DNA of 64,000 nucleotides from Scatosoma sp900555925 (lineage in GTDB: Bacteria > Bacillota > Clostridia > Christensenellales > Borkfalkiaceae), in contig CAUGYD010000007.1 in NCBI GenBank assembly GCA_959603585.1, forward strand, positions 44,949 to 108,948. The letters are read 5' to 3'. This document shows, one piece after another, positions 50,751 to 58,345 of the stretch. A program made the position numbers and the translations under genes. Each line of letters starts with the position of its first letter. The first letter of the stretch is position 1. The notes beneath the pieces are model-generated. The model saw only the letters and a program-made list of their open reading frames with translations. It was not told where the DNA came from and ran no database searches.

Positions 50751-51809
50751 TCAGATTTTTTCTTTAATGACGACGTTATCCCTCGCGGAACGTTCCGCCG
50801 CTTCCATCAATTTATATACGCGGACGACTTCTTCCCGCCGAATCGCCTTTTCCGCTTTTCCCGCGCAAGCCGCCGCAAAGTTTTTATAGTACGCGAAGGG
50901 TTCGGCATGTACGATCGGAAGCGGTTTTTCCTCCACCGAATTTCCGATTCTCGGAGCCATGGTCCGCGTGAATCCGTTCCCGGCTTTAATTCCCTTCAAC
51001 TCTTTGTCCTCGCGGACGAGGACTCTCGTAATGCCGCCGGAGAGATCCCAATCCGCCACGGTAGCGGTTCCCTCCGTGCCGTATACCTGCCAGCGCGGCA
51101 AATTGCGGAAACAGTCGGTGGCGACGACGATGCGGTATTTCATTCCGTTCTCGAAATTGACGGTAAGGGAACACCCGTCGTCCACTTCTTCCCCGTAGAT
51201 GTAGCTGTATTCGCAATACAGGCTTTCCACGGGCGATTTGATCATCATCAACATCTGATCGATGAGGTGCACGCCCCAATCCAGCATCATGCCGCCGCCG
51301 TGCGCTTTTTCTTTCCGCCAGGCACCGGGAATTCCGTTCCCGCCCATTACGCGCGACTCGATACAATACGCCGCCCCGACGATTCCGTTGTCGACGATGT
51401 TCTTTACCGTCAGAAAATCGTCGTCCCAACGGCGGTTCTGATGTACTTCAAAGACCACACCTGCTTTTTCCGCGGCGTCGTACATTTCTTCCGCTTCGCG
51501 GCTGCTCATGCCGATGGGCTTTTCGCAAATGATGTTTTTTCCCGCTTTCGCCGCCGCTTTCACATATTCCGCGTGAATGTCGTTCGGCGTGGCAACGAGT
51601 ACCGCCCCGACCGACGGATCCGCCCAAATTTCCGCCGCGCTCTTATAGGCTCGATAGCCGTTCTTTTCCGCGAGCGCGGAACGCTCCGGATCGATATCGT
51701 AAGCGCCCGTGACGCGAATGGGAAATTCGGGTTTGCTTTCGCAGTATTTTTTCAGACACTCAGCATGATATCCGCCCATGCCGCCGTAACCGATAATGAC
51801 AAGGTTCAT
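50751..51809 (-). CDS. Gfo/Idh/MocA-family oxidoreductase, first gene of the operon
   Basis: A 352-aa NAD(P)-dependent dehydrogenase. The N-terminal MNLVIIGYGGMGGYHAECLK is the Rossmann loop, KNIICEKPIGMSSREAEEMY the EKP block, and HGGGMMLDWGVHLIDQMLMM the catalytic segment. It is only distantly similar to the 47.9-kb paralogue. A GGAGATTTTC site precedes its ATG. The operon promoter overlaps that of the divergent AraC gene. Probably the two dehydrogenases oxidise and then re-reduce a glycoside or sugar. Confidence 0.93.
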   Translation of the reverse strand: MNLVIIGYGGMGGYHAECLKKYCESKPEFPIRVTGAYDIDPERSALAEKNGYRAYKSAAEIWADPSVGAVLVATPNDIHAEYVKAAAKAGKNIICEKPIGMSSREAEEMYDAAEKAGVVFEVHQNRRWDDDFLTVKNIVDNGIVGAAYCIESRVMGGNGIPGAWRKEKAHGGGMMLDWGVHLIDQMLMMIKSPVESLYCEYSYIYGEEVDDGCSLTVNFENGMKYRIVVATDCFRNLPRWQVYGTEGTATVADWDLSGGITRVLVREDKELKGIKAGNGFTRTMAPRIGNSVEEKPLPIVHAEPFAYYKNFAAACAGKAEKAIRREEVVRVYKLMEAAERSARDNVVIKEKI

Positions 51810-51830
51810 TTGAAAATCTCCGTAAAACGA

Positions 51831-51883
51831 TTGACAAGTTTATTTTGTAATGATATAATACCACTGAATATTGCGAATTTCCA
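51831..51883. promoter_or_regulatory. Overlapping divergent promoters of the AraC gene and the oxidoreductase operon
   Basis: Plus strand: TTGACA (51831-51836), 17 bp, TATAAT (51854-51859). Minus strand: TATTAT (51855-51860) with a weaker TGGAAA (51878-51883) 17 bp upstream. The two -10 boxes occupy the same bases, so only one polymerase can bind at a time. Confidence 0.65.
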
Positions 51884-51920
51884 CTCATTATTCCACAACA
51901 ATCTACCATATATTGACATC

Positions 51921-52715
51921 ATGAAACAAAACATCATTTACGAAGCCTTTCACGATAAAACGGATACGATCAAATTTTTCAAGAGCGAGCATTATGACAC
52001 ACATGCTCATTTTCATCGCTGCATCGAAATGTTGTATGTGATTGACGGAGCTATCGAATGTACAGTCAATGAACAAAAATTTTGCGCGAAGAAAGACGAG
52101 CTAATCTTCGTGCATAAATGCGGAGTGCACGAGCTCAAAGCGGCACCCGACTATTCCAATTATGTATTGATTATCGGGCAGCGTTATTCAGACGATTTTC
52201 AAGGGATATTTCAGACGGAGACTTTGCCCGCACACCTCGATGATCAAGAATTCAACCGAAGCCTGCTCTCCCATTTTGAAGCGCTCAATCGCCTTTCGTC
52301 CGTATCTTCCGAGCTCGTCAAAAAGGGATATATCGATATTATTATCGGAAGCCTCTTGGAGCATTACCAAACGTTACCGGCGTCCGCCACGCCGAAAATC
52401 AGCACGATTATGGAGGCGTTGAACTATATCGACGAGCACTATGCCGAACCTCTGTCGCTCGATTCAATTTCATCTGTGTTCGGGTATAATAAATATTATT
52501 TTTCCCGCCTGTTCAATACGTATATCGGAGAAAACCTGAATAACTATATTAACATGGTACGAATTCGCAATCTGGTTTCTTCGGCCAAAAAGAAGGATAA
52601 TCCCAATCTTTCGGAATTAGTTTTTGAAAACGGTTTCGATTCCATGACGACTTTTTATCGTAGCTTTTCCAAATTTTACGATCGTTCTCCCACCGAGGTT
52701 TTCAAAAAGAGTTAA
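51921..52715 (+). CDS. AraC-family regulator of the ThuA/oxidoreductase operon
   Basis: A 264-aa regulator. Residues about 20-90 form a cupin sensing domain (HYDTHAHFHRCIEMLYVIDG). The DNA-binding end (about 165-262) has LSLDSISSVFGYNKYYFSRL and PNLSELVFENGFDSMTTFYR, closing with FYDRSPTEVFKK. The start at 51921 follows the promoter above; the frame is open far upstream but there it runs antisense to the oxidoreductase gene. No clear SD precedes the ATG. It is transcribed away from the operon and probably controls it. Confidence 0.9.
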   Translation: MKQNIIYEAFHDKTDTIKFFKSEHYDTHAHFHRCIEMLYVIDGAIECTVNEQKFCAKKDELIFVHKCGVHELKAAPDYSNYVLIIGQRYSDDFQGIFQTETLPAHLDDQEFNRSLLSHFEALNRLSSVSSELVKKGYIDIIIGSLLEHYQTLPASATPKISTIMEALNYIDEHYAEPLSLDSISSVFGYNKYYFSRLFNTYIGENLNNYINMVRIRNLVSSAKKKDNPNLSELVFENGFDSMTTFYRSFSKFYDRSPTEVFKKS

Positions 52716-52746
52716 AAAATCCCCCGTCGGATGACGGGGGATTTTG
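52714..52746. terminator. Bidirectional terminator between the AraC and BtrH_N-like genes
   Basis: An 11-bp perfect stem (AATCCCCCGTC with GACGGGGGATT) around a four-base loop, with A and T runs on both sides. It serves the AraC gene and the convergent AT-rich module. Confidence 0.9.
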
Positions 52747-52774
52747 TGATGCAAAAGATTCGGTTATCAAAAGC

Positions 52775-53731
52775 TCAAACAACCATGCGCATGCTCATCG
52801 CTCTAAGGCGATTGAGCATTTTCAATTTTTCTTCCATATCTTCGGTAATTTTCTCATTTCTTTCGGAGTTCATCAATTCAGGTTGACCGAGGCGAATTGC
52901 ATCTTTCAAAATTTCCAAAGAAGAAAGGGCGTCGTGCCAAATATCGGCAAGGACATTTAATTTTTTAGGTTCTCCGAACATATAGCTGCATTGTTTCATG
53001 AGAATTCGGAAAAAGTTCGTATATTTTATAGCGAATTCCAACCAAGAGGATAATTCTTCCACGGTCCAGCTTTTTTCCAAAAGCATGCGGTAAAAAGAAA
53101 CGTATTGTATATAATTTCTTTCACAGAAATCCTTTTTCAGTTTATTCAAGGCATCGGCCCGAAGATAGAGCGGACATTTCTTTGCGATTTCCAACTGAAC
53201 GGCAGAATCGGGAGAAGCGAAGCGTTCTTCAAAGGAATGGTAAGTTTGTTCGATGACGTCAAACGGGACTTCCTTTTCAGTGAAATGAAAGATAGCAATC
53301 CCGTCATTTTCACCGACGGTAAACATTTTTCGTTTCAGGTCGAATCCATAAACCAATAAATAATGAGGAGCATGCTTCTGATTATAGTATTGAGTTCTAG
53401 TGGGAAGATAAAAGCTGTCTGCACCCAAGATAACCGGATTTCCGGAGCGAACAGCAGTACATAATTGTTTACAGACGTCTTCAAAACGAACTCTTTTTTG
53501 ACAGATACCCGTCAAAGCGCTGAATTCGTCCTCGTCCAAAATTTCATGTTCGCGAATATCCAGAGTTTCGTTATCATCGCTAAAATCGATATCGATCGTA
53601 TAATTGCAGACGACATAATCTGCGGGGATTCCGAAAGCTCCATAAGCGGCGACAAGTTGTTGATAAAAACAGTTTCTGAACCAACAGTCATTATAGTGTA
53701 TAATGTTCTTCAATACTTTCTTTTGCATCAT
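52775..53731 (-). CDS. BtrH_N-like (peptidase C39-like fold) protein
   Basis: A 318-aa cytoplasmic protein, last gene of the AT-rich island. The N-terminal part matches the BtrH_N pattern: NDCWFRN with Cys16, a conserved SFYLPTRTQYYNQKHAPHYL with His123, and LLVYGFD with Asp131, a possible Cys-His-Asp triad. The butirosin protein BtrH is an acyltransferase of this type. The C-terminal half (about 170-318) is helical and unassigned. The start is unusual: the AAGGAGG site at 53765-53771 is 33 bp from the ATG with a hairpin between. Its role with the sigma factor and protease upstream is unknown. Confidence 0.65.
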   Translation of the reverse strand: MMQKKVLKNIIHYNDCWFRNCFYQQLVAAYGAFGIPADYVVCNYTIDIDFSDDNETLDIREHEILDEDEFSALTGICQKRVRFEDVCKQLCTAVRSGNPVILGADSFYLPTRTQYYNQKHAPHYLLVYGFDLKRKMFTVGENDGIAIFHFTEKEVPFDVIEQTYHSFEERFASPDSAVQLEIAKKCPLYLRADALNKLKKDFCERNYIQYVSFYRMLLEKSWTVEELSSWLEFAIKYTNFFRILMKQCSYMFGEPKKLNVLADIWHDALSSLEILKDAIRLGQPELMNSERNEKITEDMEEKLKMLNRLRAMSMRMVV

Positions 53732-53737
53732 TTTTTT

Positions 53738-53771
53738 CCGAGGATTGTTTTTTAATTTCCTCGGCCTCCTT
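53738..53771 (-). promoter_or_regulatory. Hairpin between Shine-Dalgarno and start codon
   Basis: On the minus strand AAGGAGG (53765-53771) is followed at once by CCGAGGA (53758-53764), a 13-base AT loop and TCCTCGG (53738-53744), then A7 and the ATG. Folding the 27-nt hairpin leaves about seven bases between SD and ATG, the normal spacing. Confidence 0.6.
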
Positions 53772-53834
53772 CAAATTAATTATTTTTGTCGTAAAGTGGT
53801 AAAACGTTGTCCGCCCGACACGCGAAAACATTGT

Positions 53835-54986
53835 TTATGCGACGAGAGAATTTTCAGCTCCCGACAGTAACAGGCCGACATAGTACTCCACTTTTCCTTC
53901 CAGATCATCTGCCTGAATATCCAGAAAGTAAGGAAGTCCATTATATGTAAACTTTACCAACGCAACTTTTCTTTGCCCTTTATCGGTATATCCATATTCG
54001 ACTTGAATTCCGGAAATCATCATCGAATTTGGAAGATTTTCATACATTTTCAGCTTACTGAATTTCTTATCCGGTAAAAGAAGAATTTGCAAAGACAGCT
54101 CGTCCACGGTCATATCTTCTGTGATAAACATCAACCGTTGGCTAAAGAACGTTAATTCCCCTGTATCTTCTAATTTTCCGCTCATAGTATTTCCCATTCC
54201 CATAGGGCCGATCATATCGTCGGAATAATAGAGAATATCAAGATTGTTGCTGTCGATAAAACCTTGAGGATCTTCAACTACGCTATTGACGATTACTCCG
54301 TCATCGAGATAAGTTTCTTCCTGTTCCTCAAACAACATATTGATATATTTCTCTAATTTGCCTGTTGCGTCATCGGTTTGAATTTCCAAATAATATGGAA
54401 TACTCTCATAAGTAAATTTTGCTAAAATTTGTTCTTTCCCTTTTCCTTCATTAATCAAATATTGTATATGAATATCGGAAATATAAATATTTTGATCTAC
54501 TTTATCATACAATTGTAACATATCAAATTTACAATCACTCATTAATTGGATTTTTAATTGTACATTATCGACGAAATTTTCCTCTATAACATCCAACTCC
54601 TGAAAAATTATAGCTAATTCATTAGTTTCCTTTATAGTAATACTTTTTGAAATTATATTTTCACCAGTATAGTAAACTATTTCAAAATTATTTTTCTCAA
54701 CAAAATCTTCAATATCCTCTATTGAATGATTTTCTAAATTACTATCTATATAATATTTCTGTTCCTCCTTTTCATTTGTGTAATTAGAAAGATAAACAGG
54801 AACAAATATTCCTACTCCAACGGCACATATCGTAATACTCGCAACAATCGCCTGCCAATGAATCCGCCGTTTCGTATGTTTTTCTCTAAAAATTTCGTAC
54901 TTCACTTTCGGGACTAAATTATCGTTTGTTTCGTATGTTTCCGGAAGATCTTTGAATTCTTCCCATTTGTCTTTCTCGTTTTTCAT
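53835..54986 (-). CDS. Anti-sigma-like membrane protein with a duplicated outer domain
   Basis: A 383-aa protein not assigned to a family. Residues 1-43 are a charged cytoplasmic tail, 44-67 a single membrane helix (WQAIVASITICAVGVGIFVP), and the rest lies outside. The outer part is an internal duplication: about 90-210 and 245-375 share YYxxDxI, a VQLKIQLM/LSLQILLL strand, KFDMLQLYDK/KFSKLKMYEN, and KFTYESIPYYLEIQTDD / KFTYNGLPYFLDIQADD blocks. Topology and position beside an ECF sigma gene suggest an anti-sigma factor or sensor. Encoded 18 bp after the protease; 103 bp before the BtrH_N gene. Confidence 0.6.
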   Translation of the reverse strand: MKNEKDKWEEFKDLPETYETNDNLVPKVKYEIFREKHTKRRIHWQAIVASITICAVGVGIFVPVYLSNYTNEKEEQKYYIDSNLENHSIEDIEDFVEKNNFEIVYYTGENIISKSITIKETNELAIIFQELDVIEENFVDNVQLKIQLMSDCKFDMLQLYDKVDQNIYISDIHIQYLINEGKGKEQILAKFTYESIPYYLEIQTDDATGKLEKYINMLFEEQEETYLDDGVIVNSVVEDPQGFIDSNNLDILYYSDDMIGPMGMGNTMSGKLEDTGELTFFSQRLMFITEDMTVDELSLQILLLPDKKFSKLKMYENLPNSMMISGIQVEYGYTDKGQRKVALVKFTYNGLPYFLDIQADDLEGKVEYYVGLLLSGAENSLVA

Positions 54987-55004
54987 AGTTACTCCTTTAA
55001 TTTT

Positions 55005-55898
55005 TTATGATATCGTCATAATTAAAGCATCTTCTATATTTAGATAACTATTAAGTTCTATATATCCTTGATCTGCGCCACTATATCCGCTACTGACATA
55101 TAAGAAAGTATCAGTACGGAAATTTATATCATTTTTATAATAAGCAATCGTCTGATAACCGTATGCCATCATCATGTGCCCGACATTGGCATTTTCTTTT
55201 ACCACGCTAGTCAGATTTTCCGTATGAACAATTCCGTATACAAAATTATATCTGCTGCAAAAAATCACCCCTACTTTATTTTGATCGATAGCATCTTTCA
55301 GGGCGTCCAAATCCACAGTTTTAGAGTCTTCGTAAAAGGAGGTATAGGACAGATTATATCCCGTATTATCGACATATTCCGATAAGCCGTTCAAAAATTG
55401 GCTTTCTGATGTTCCGCCGCTTCCGACATTCGTATCCATCAACTCATACAAAGTTTTTAATACGTTTGTAGTCTCAGGCTTTGCCATATCCGAAAAATAA
55501 TAATATCCATTATTAACAAGTACTCCAGGAGTATAACTAGGAATCAGATTTTCGTACCACCTGTCATAAAAAGCAACAACATTTGTTCCTGCGGCAGGCG
55601 CACACGTATTTGTCATGTTGTCATCCAAATTTCCAAAAGACGGAGCAGAATAATACTTAACGTCTTCTACAATCTCTTTATAATCGTATTCAACTTCATA
55701 TGTAGCATCTGCGATTTCCCCCGGTCCCCCATATATAAAATCGTCATCGCCGTCAGCGCAATAAAAAGTTTCATTTGCCGTATTCTCAAGCTCGTCTGCT
55801 TTTGCAGCTTGTCCGACCAACGGACCGACATTCAGAACGGCGAAGGCAGCGCAAAGCGCCGCGATTGCTACTTTGGATACTCTGTTAACTTTTTTCAT
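55005..55898 (-). CDS. Secreted papain-like cysteine protease
   Basis: A 297-aa exported protein. The first 33 residues form a signal peptide (KVAIAALCAAFAVLNVGPLV, then a probable cut after AKA). The catalytic cysteine is probably Cys99 in NTCAPAAGTNVVAFYDRW, and the histidine His241 in NVGHMMMAYGYQ; LYVSSGYSGADQGYIELN supplies the third element. The pattern resembles C39-like/staphopain-type papain folds. The ATG at 55898 has an AAAGGAG site; a TTG three codons upstream is less likely. It lies between the sigma factor gene (69 bp) and the anti-sigma-like gene (18 bp). The target is unknown. Confidence 0.75.
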   Translation of the reverse strand: MKKVNRVSKVAIAALCAAFAVLNVGPLVGQAAKADELENTANETFYCADGDDDFIYGGPGEIADATYEVEYDYKEIVEDVKYYSAPSFGNLDDNMTNTCAPAAGTNVVAFYDRWYENLIPSYTPGVLVNNGYYYFSDMAKPETTNVLKTLYELMDTNVGSGGTSESQFLNGLSEYVDNTGYNLSYTSFYEDSKTVDLDALKDAIDQNKVGVIFCSRYNFVYGIVHTENLTSVVKENANVGHMMMAYGYQTIAYYKNDINFRTDTFLYVSSGYSGADQGYIELNSYLNIEDALIMTIS

Positions 55899-55967
55899 AA
55901 AATACAATCTCCTTTGTGTGTTAGCATAATATATAACAATTCAGACAAGGCTTTCGTACGCAAAATT

Positions 55968-56513
55968 TTATTCTTTTTTATAAATTTTTCTCAACCTTTC
56001 TTCTAAACGGCTAATTTGACTAGAAATTGTACTTTTAGGTTTGTTATACATTTTCGCAATTTCGCTGTAAGAAAACCGAAACCAAAAATGATAGACAATT
56101 AAATCCTTTTCATAGGAGTTCAATTGCCTAAAAATTTCGTTAATCAACAGATGATGCTCCAAATAATCCCGGTCTTCCTCATTCATCCAAACCCGACTTC
56201 TCATGGCAGTAAGTTCTGTCAAAGAACAAATCCGTTTTTCTTTTTTCAGTCTGTTCTTCGCCAAATTTTTGAAAATCGTCGTAAGCCATGCACAAGCGTT
56301 ACTTCCGGGTTTATATTTATGCGCCTTTTTAGAAATCAAATAATATAAATCGTGAATGGTATCTTCAATATCGGCTTTTTGATAAAAGAACTTATTCCCG
56401 ATTGCATACAAAGCTTTTCCTACTAAATGATGAATCTCGTCCAAGGCACCCATATTTTTCTGCGCCAATTGAATTAATAAATCTCCTAAAATTTTATTTA
56501 TCTCTTTCTCCAT
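55968..56513 (-). CDS. ECF-type RNA polymerase sigma factor
   Basis: A 181-aa sigma-70 family regulator. Region 2 is at about 20-90 (IEDTIHDLYYLISKKAHKY, then NACAWLTTIFKNLAKNRLKK) and region 4 at about 125-178 (LNSYEKDLIVYHFWFRFSYS, then EIAKMYNKPKSTISSQISRL). It begins the AT-rich island and is followed by the protease and the anti-sigma-like gene, so it probably controls this operon or others in answer to an envelope signal. A consensus sigma-A promoter lies 110-135 bp upstream; a partial dyad (TTAACC, GGTTTAA) sits near 56530. Confidence 0.88.
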   Translation of the reverse strand: MEKEINKILGDLLIQLAQKNMGALDEIHHLVGKALYAIGNKFFYQKADIEDTIHDLYYLISKKAHKYKPGSNACAWLTTIFKNLAKNRLKKEKRICSLTELTAMRSRVWMNEEDRDYLEHHLLINEIFRQLNSYEKDLIVYHFWFRFSYSEIAKMYNKPKSTISSQISRLEERLRKIYKKE

Positions 56514-56621
56514 TTTCTTATGTATCCCTTAACCGTTGGTTTAAGTTATTGACAGTATTTTTGCATAATTTTAACAACTATGCTTTATTTGGATTTTCAA
56601 TATTATTTCACTTTCACCTTT

Positions 56622-56649
56622 ATTATACCATATTCTTCCTTCATGTCAA
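56622..56649 (-). promoter_or_regulatory. Promoter of the ECF sigma operon
   Basis: TTGACA (56644-56649) and TATAAT (56622-56627) with a 16-bp spacer on the minus strand, giving a leader of about 100 nt. Confidence 0.8.
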
Positions 56650-56799
56650 ATAATTTCCATTCGATTTATTCCTTATTTTGGAAATCAATAACAATTATAC
56701 CAAAATTTTCCATATTTATAATTCAAATTGCATATTTTCTCTTATAAAAACTGATTCAACACTTTAATTTTCGTTTCTTTTTTACTTCTCCAAGTCAAC

Positions 56800-56829
56800 G
56801 AAAAAGCGCCGCCTAAGCGACGCTTTTTC
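56800..56829. terminator. Terminator of the MATE transporter gene
   Basis: AAAAAGCG-CGC/GCG-CGCTTTTT stem with a TTAG loop; A and T runs on both sides make it work on either strand. It lies 36 bp after the MATE stop. Confidence 0.85.
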
Positions 56830-56864
56830 TATTTTTATCCATCTATTTCAAAAATTTATTAGCT

Positions 56865-58211
56865 CTAATTTACAGACACAGCCTTTTCCTTTACATTTTC
56901 TGAGGAAAACCGGTATTTTCTTCCGAATATAAGCCCTACGCCGAAAGTGAGAATTTCCGTTACAGGCATAACCCACCAAAGCGCGGCCCCATCGAACAAT
57001 ACGGGCAATAAGAGGATGAGTAATCCGCTTAAAAAAATCCCACGGATGAGAGAAATCGTCAGGGCTCCTATCGGCCGCATAATTGCCTGATAATAATAGG
57101 TAAAGAAAATATTCACGGGCAGGAGAAGAAAAGACAGTGCATAAACTCTGAATATATTCGGAGCAATCTCCTCAATCGCAGTATTCGTTTCCATAAAACC
57201 TCGGACAATGGGAAGCGGCAATATTTCCGCGACAGCAAACGCGACGACACCGAGAATCAAGGCAGAAAAAATTCCATATCGTTCTATCCGATAAATATTT
57301 TTCTTCTCTCCGGCCCCATACGCCTGAGACACAATAGGCTGAGCCGCCTGCCCCACGCCATAGGAAAGACTTTGCACCAATACAGAAACATTGATAATGA
57401 CGCCATAAACGGCCAAAGCGTCAGCTCCTAAATATTTCATGATTTGATTATTGAACAGCATTGTAAGAATCCCCATGGCTAAATCCACGACGAATACAGA
57501 AAAGCCCGCAATAAAAACAGCTGACGCTTTTCGGAAAAATGCGTTAGGACGTACAAATTTCAATCCGTTTTGCCGAGAAAAGAAATGAGAAACGAGAATA
57601 CAGACAGCGAGAACTTGTCCGAGAGCCGTAGCCAATCCTGCTCCTTCCGCGCCCATATCGCACACGAATACAAAGAAATAATCTCCTCCGATATTGAATA
57701 CGCCGCCCGTAATGACAGCCGCCATGGCTTTTGTAGGCGCGTTATCGTTACGAATAAAACAGGACAGAAATTGTCCCATCGTAAAAAGCGGCATGGAAAA
57801 CTTCATCCATTTGAGATATTTTTTTGCCAGCGGCAAAAGAGAGTCGTCCGCTCCGAACAGCCGCAAGAGGGAATTTTCAAAGGCGAGAAGAAGTCCCCAA
57901 ATGAGTAAAGCCACGACCACGGCACAGATAAAAGCCACAGTAAAAATTTCCCTGCCCCGTTTTTCATCGCCTTCTCCCCTAGCTTTAGACATGAGGGAGC
58001 CGCCACCCACACCAAACAATAAACCGAGACTTAAAATAATCGTCCAAATCGGCATGACGATAGACAGAGCAGCCGTACCGCTCGACCCTTCGTATTTTCC
58101 GACCATAATCGCATCTACTATGGAATAGATAGAGACGATTACGGCACTTCCCAGACCGGCAAACAAATAGCGCAGATAGGTTTTACCCAAAGTCTTATGT
58201 TGTAAAGCCAT
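56865..58211 (-). CDS. MATE-family efflux transporter
   Basis: A 448-aa, 12-helix cation-coupled exporter. The N-terminal half has YLFAGLGSAVIVSIYSIVDA followed by IMVGKYEGSSGTAAL and GVGGGSLMSKARGEGDEKRG; the second half repeats the pattern (GVGQAAQPIVSQAYGAGEKK), as expected for the family. Substrates are usually drugs or metabolites. It is preceded by a promoter inside the end of the upstream gene and by a terminator-like hairpin right before its GAGGTAAG ribosome site, so its expression may be controlled by attenuation. Confidence 0.93.
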   Translation of the reverse strand: MALQHKTLGKTYLRYLFAGLGSAVIVSIYSIVDAIMVGKYEGSSGTAALSIVMPIWTIILSLGLLFGVGGGSLMSKARGEGDEKRGREIFTVAFICAVVVALLIWGLLLAFENSLLRLFGADDSLLPLAKKYLKWMKFSMPLFTMGQFLSCFIRNDNAPTKAMAAVITGGVFNIGGDYFFVFVCDMGAEGAGLATALGQVLAVCILVSHFFSRQNGLKFVRPNAFFRKASAVFIAGFSVFVVDLAMGILTMLFNNQIMKYLGADALAVYGVIINVSVLVQSLSYGVGQAAQPIVSQAYGAGEKKNIYRIERYGIFSALILGVVAFAVAEILPLPIVRGFMETNTAIEEIAPNIFRVYALSFLLLPVNIFFTYYYQAIMRPIGALTISLIRGIFLSGLLILLLPVLFDGAALWWVMPVTEILTFGVGLIFGRKYRFSSENVKEKAVSVN

Positions 58212-58220
58212 ACTTACCTC

Positions 58221-58271
58221 AAAAAAACGCCGGACAAGAAGTCGGTTTCAACCCGACCATCTTATCCGGCG
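58221..58271 (-). terminator. Terminator or attenuator before the MATE gene
   Basis: CGCCGGA (58228-58234) pairs with TCCGGCG (58265-58271), with an inner GTCGG/CCGAC stem; on the minus strand seven T follow, ending nine bases before the MATE ATG. A separate 7-bp hairpin (CATAAAT/ATTTATG) lies just upstream in the leader. Confidence 0.7.
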
Positions 58272-58316
58272 CATAAATCGTATTTATGTCACCTTCCGAT
58301 GATTCAAGTATGAAGT

Positions 58317-58345
58317 ATTCTATCAAAAAATATTTTTTCTGTCAA
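58317..58345 (-). promoter_or_regulatory. Promoter of the MATE gene, inside the end of the upstream gene
   Basis: TTGACA (58340-58345) and TAGAAT (58317-58322), spacer 17 bp. The transcript would run through the hairpins at 58221-58290 before reaching the MATE ATG. Confidence 0.7.

Larger units (their letters stand above)
56514..56864. other. AT-rich intergenic region upstream of the ECF sigma gene
   Basis: About 350 bp with strongly AT-rich sequence. Holds the sigma-operon promoter and leader (minus strand) and the terminator of the MATE gene. No further gene seen. Confidence 0.6.

Noticed and set aside
50907..51920. Long 5' extension of the second AraC frame
   Set aside because: This part is antisense to the Gfo/Idh/MocA gene. 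The consensus promoter at 51831-51859 lies inside it, so translation must start after it, at 51921.
58228..58305. The MATE leader as a guanidine-II (mini-ykkC) riboswitch
   Set aside because: The one small hairpin has an ACG-containing loop, but the second ACGR hairpin is missing and the loop size is wrong.
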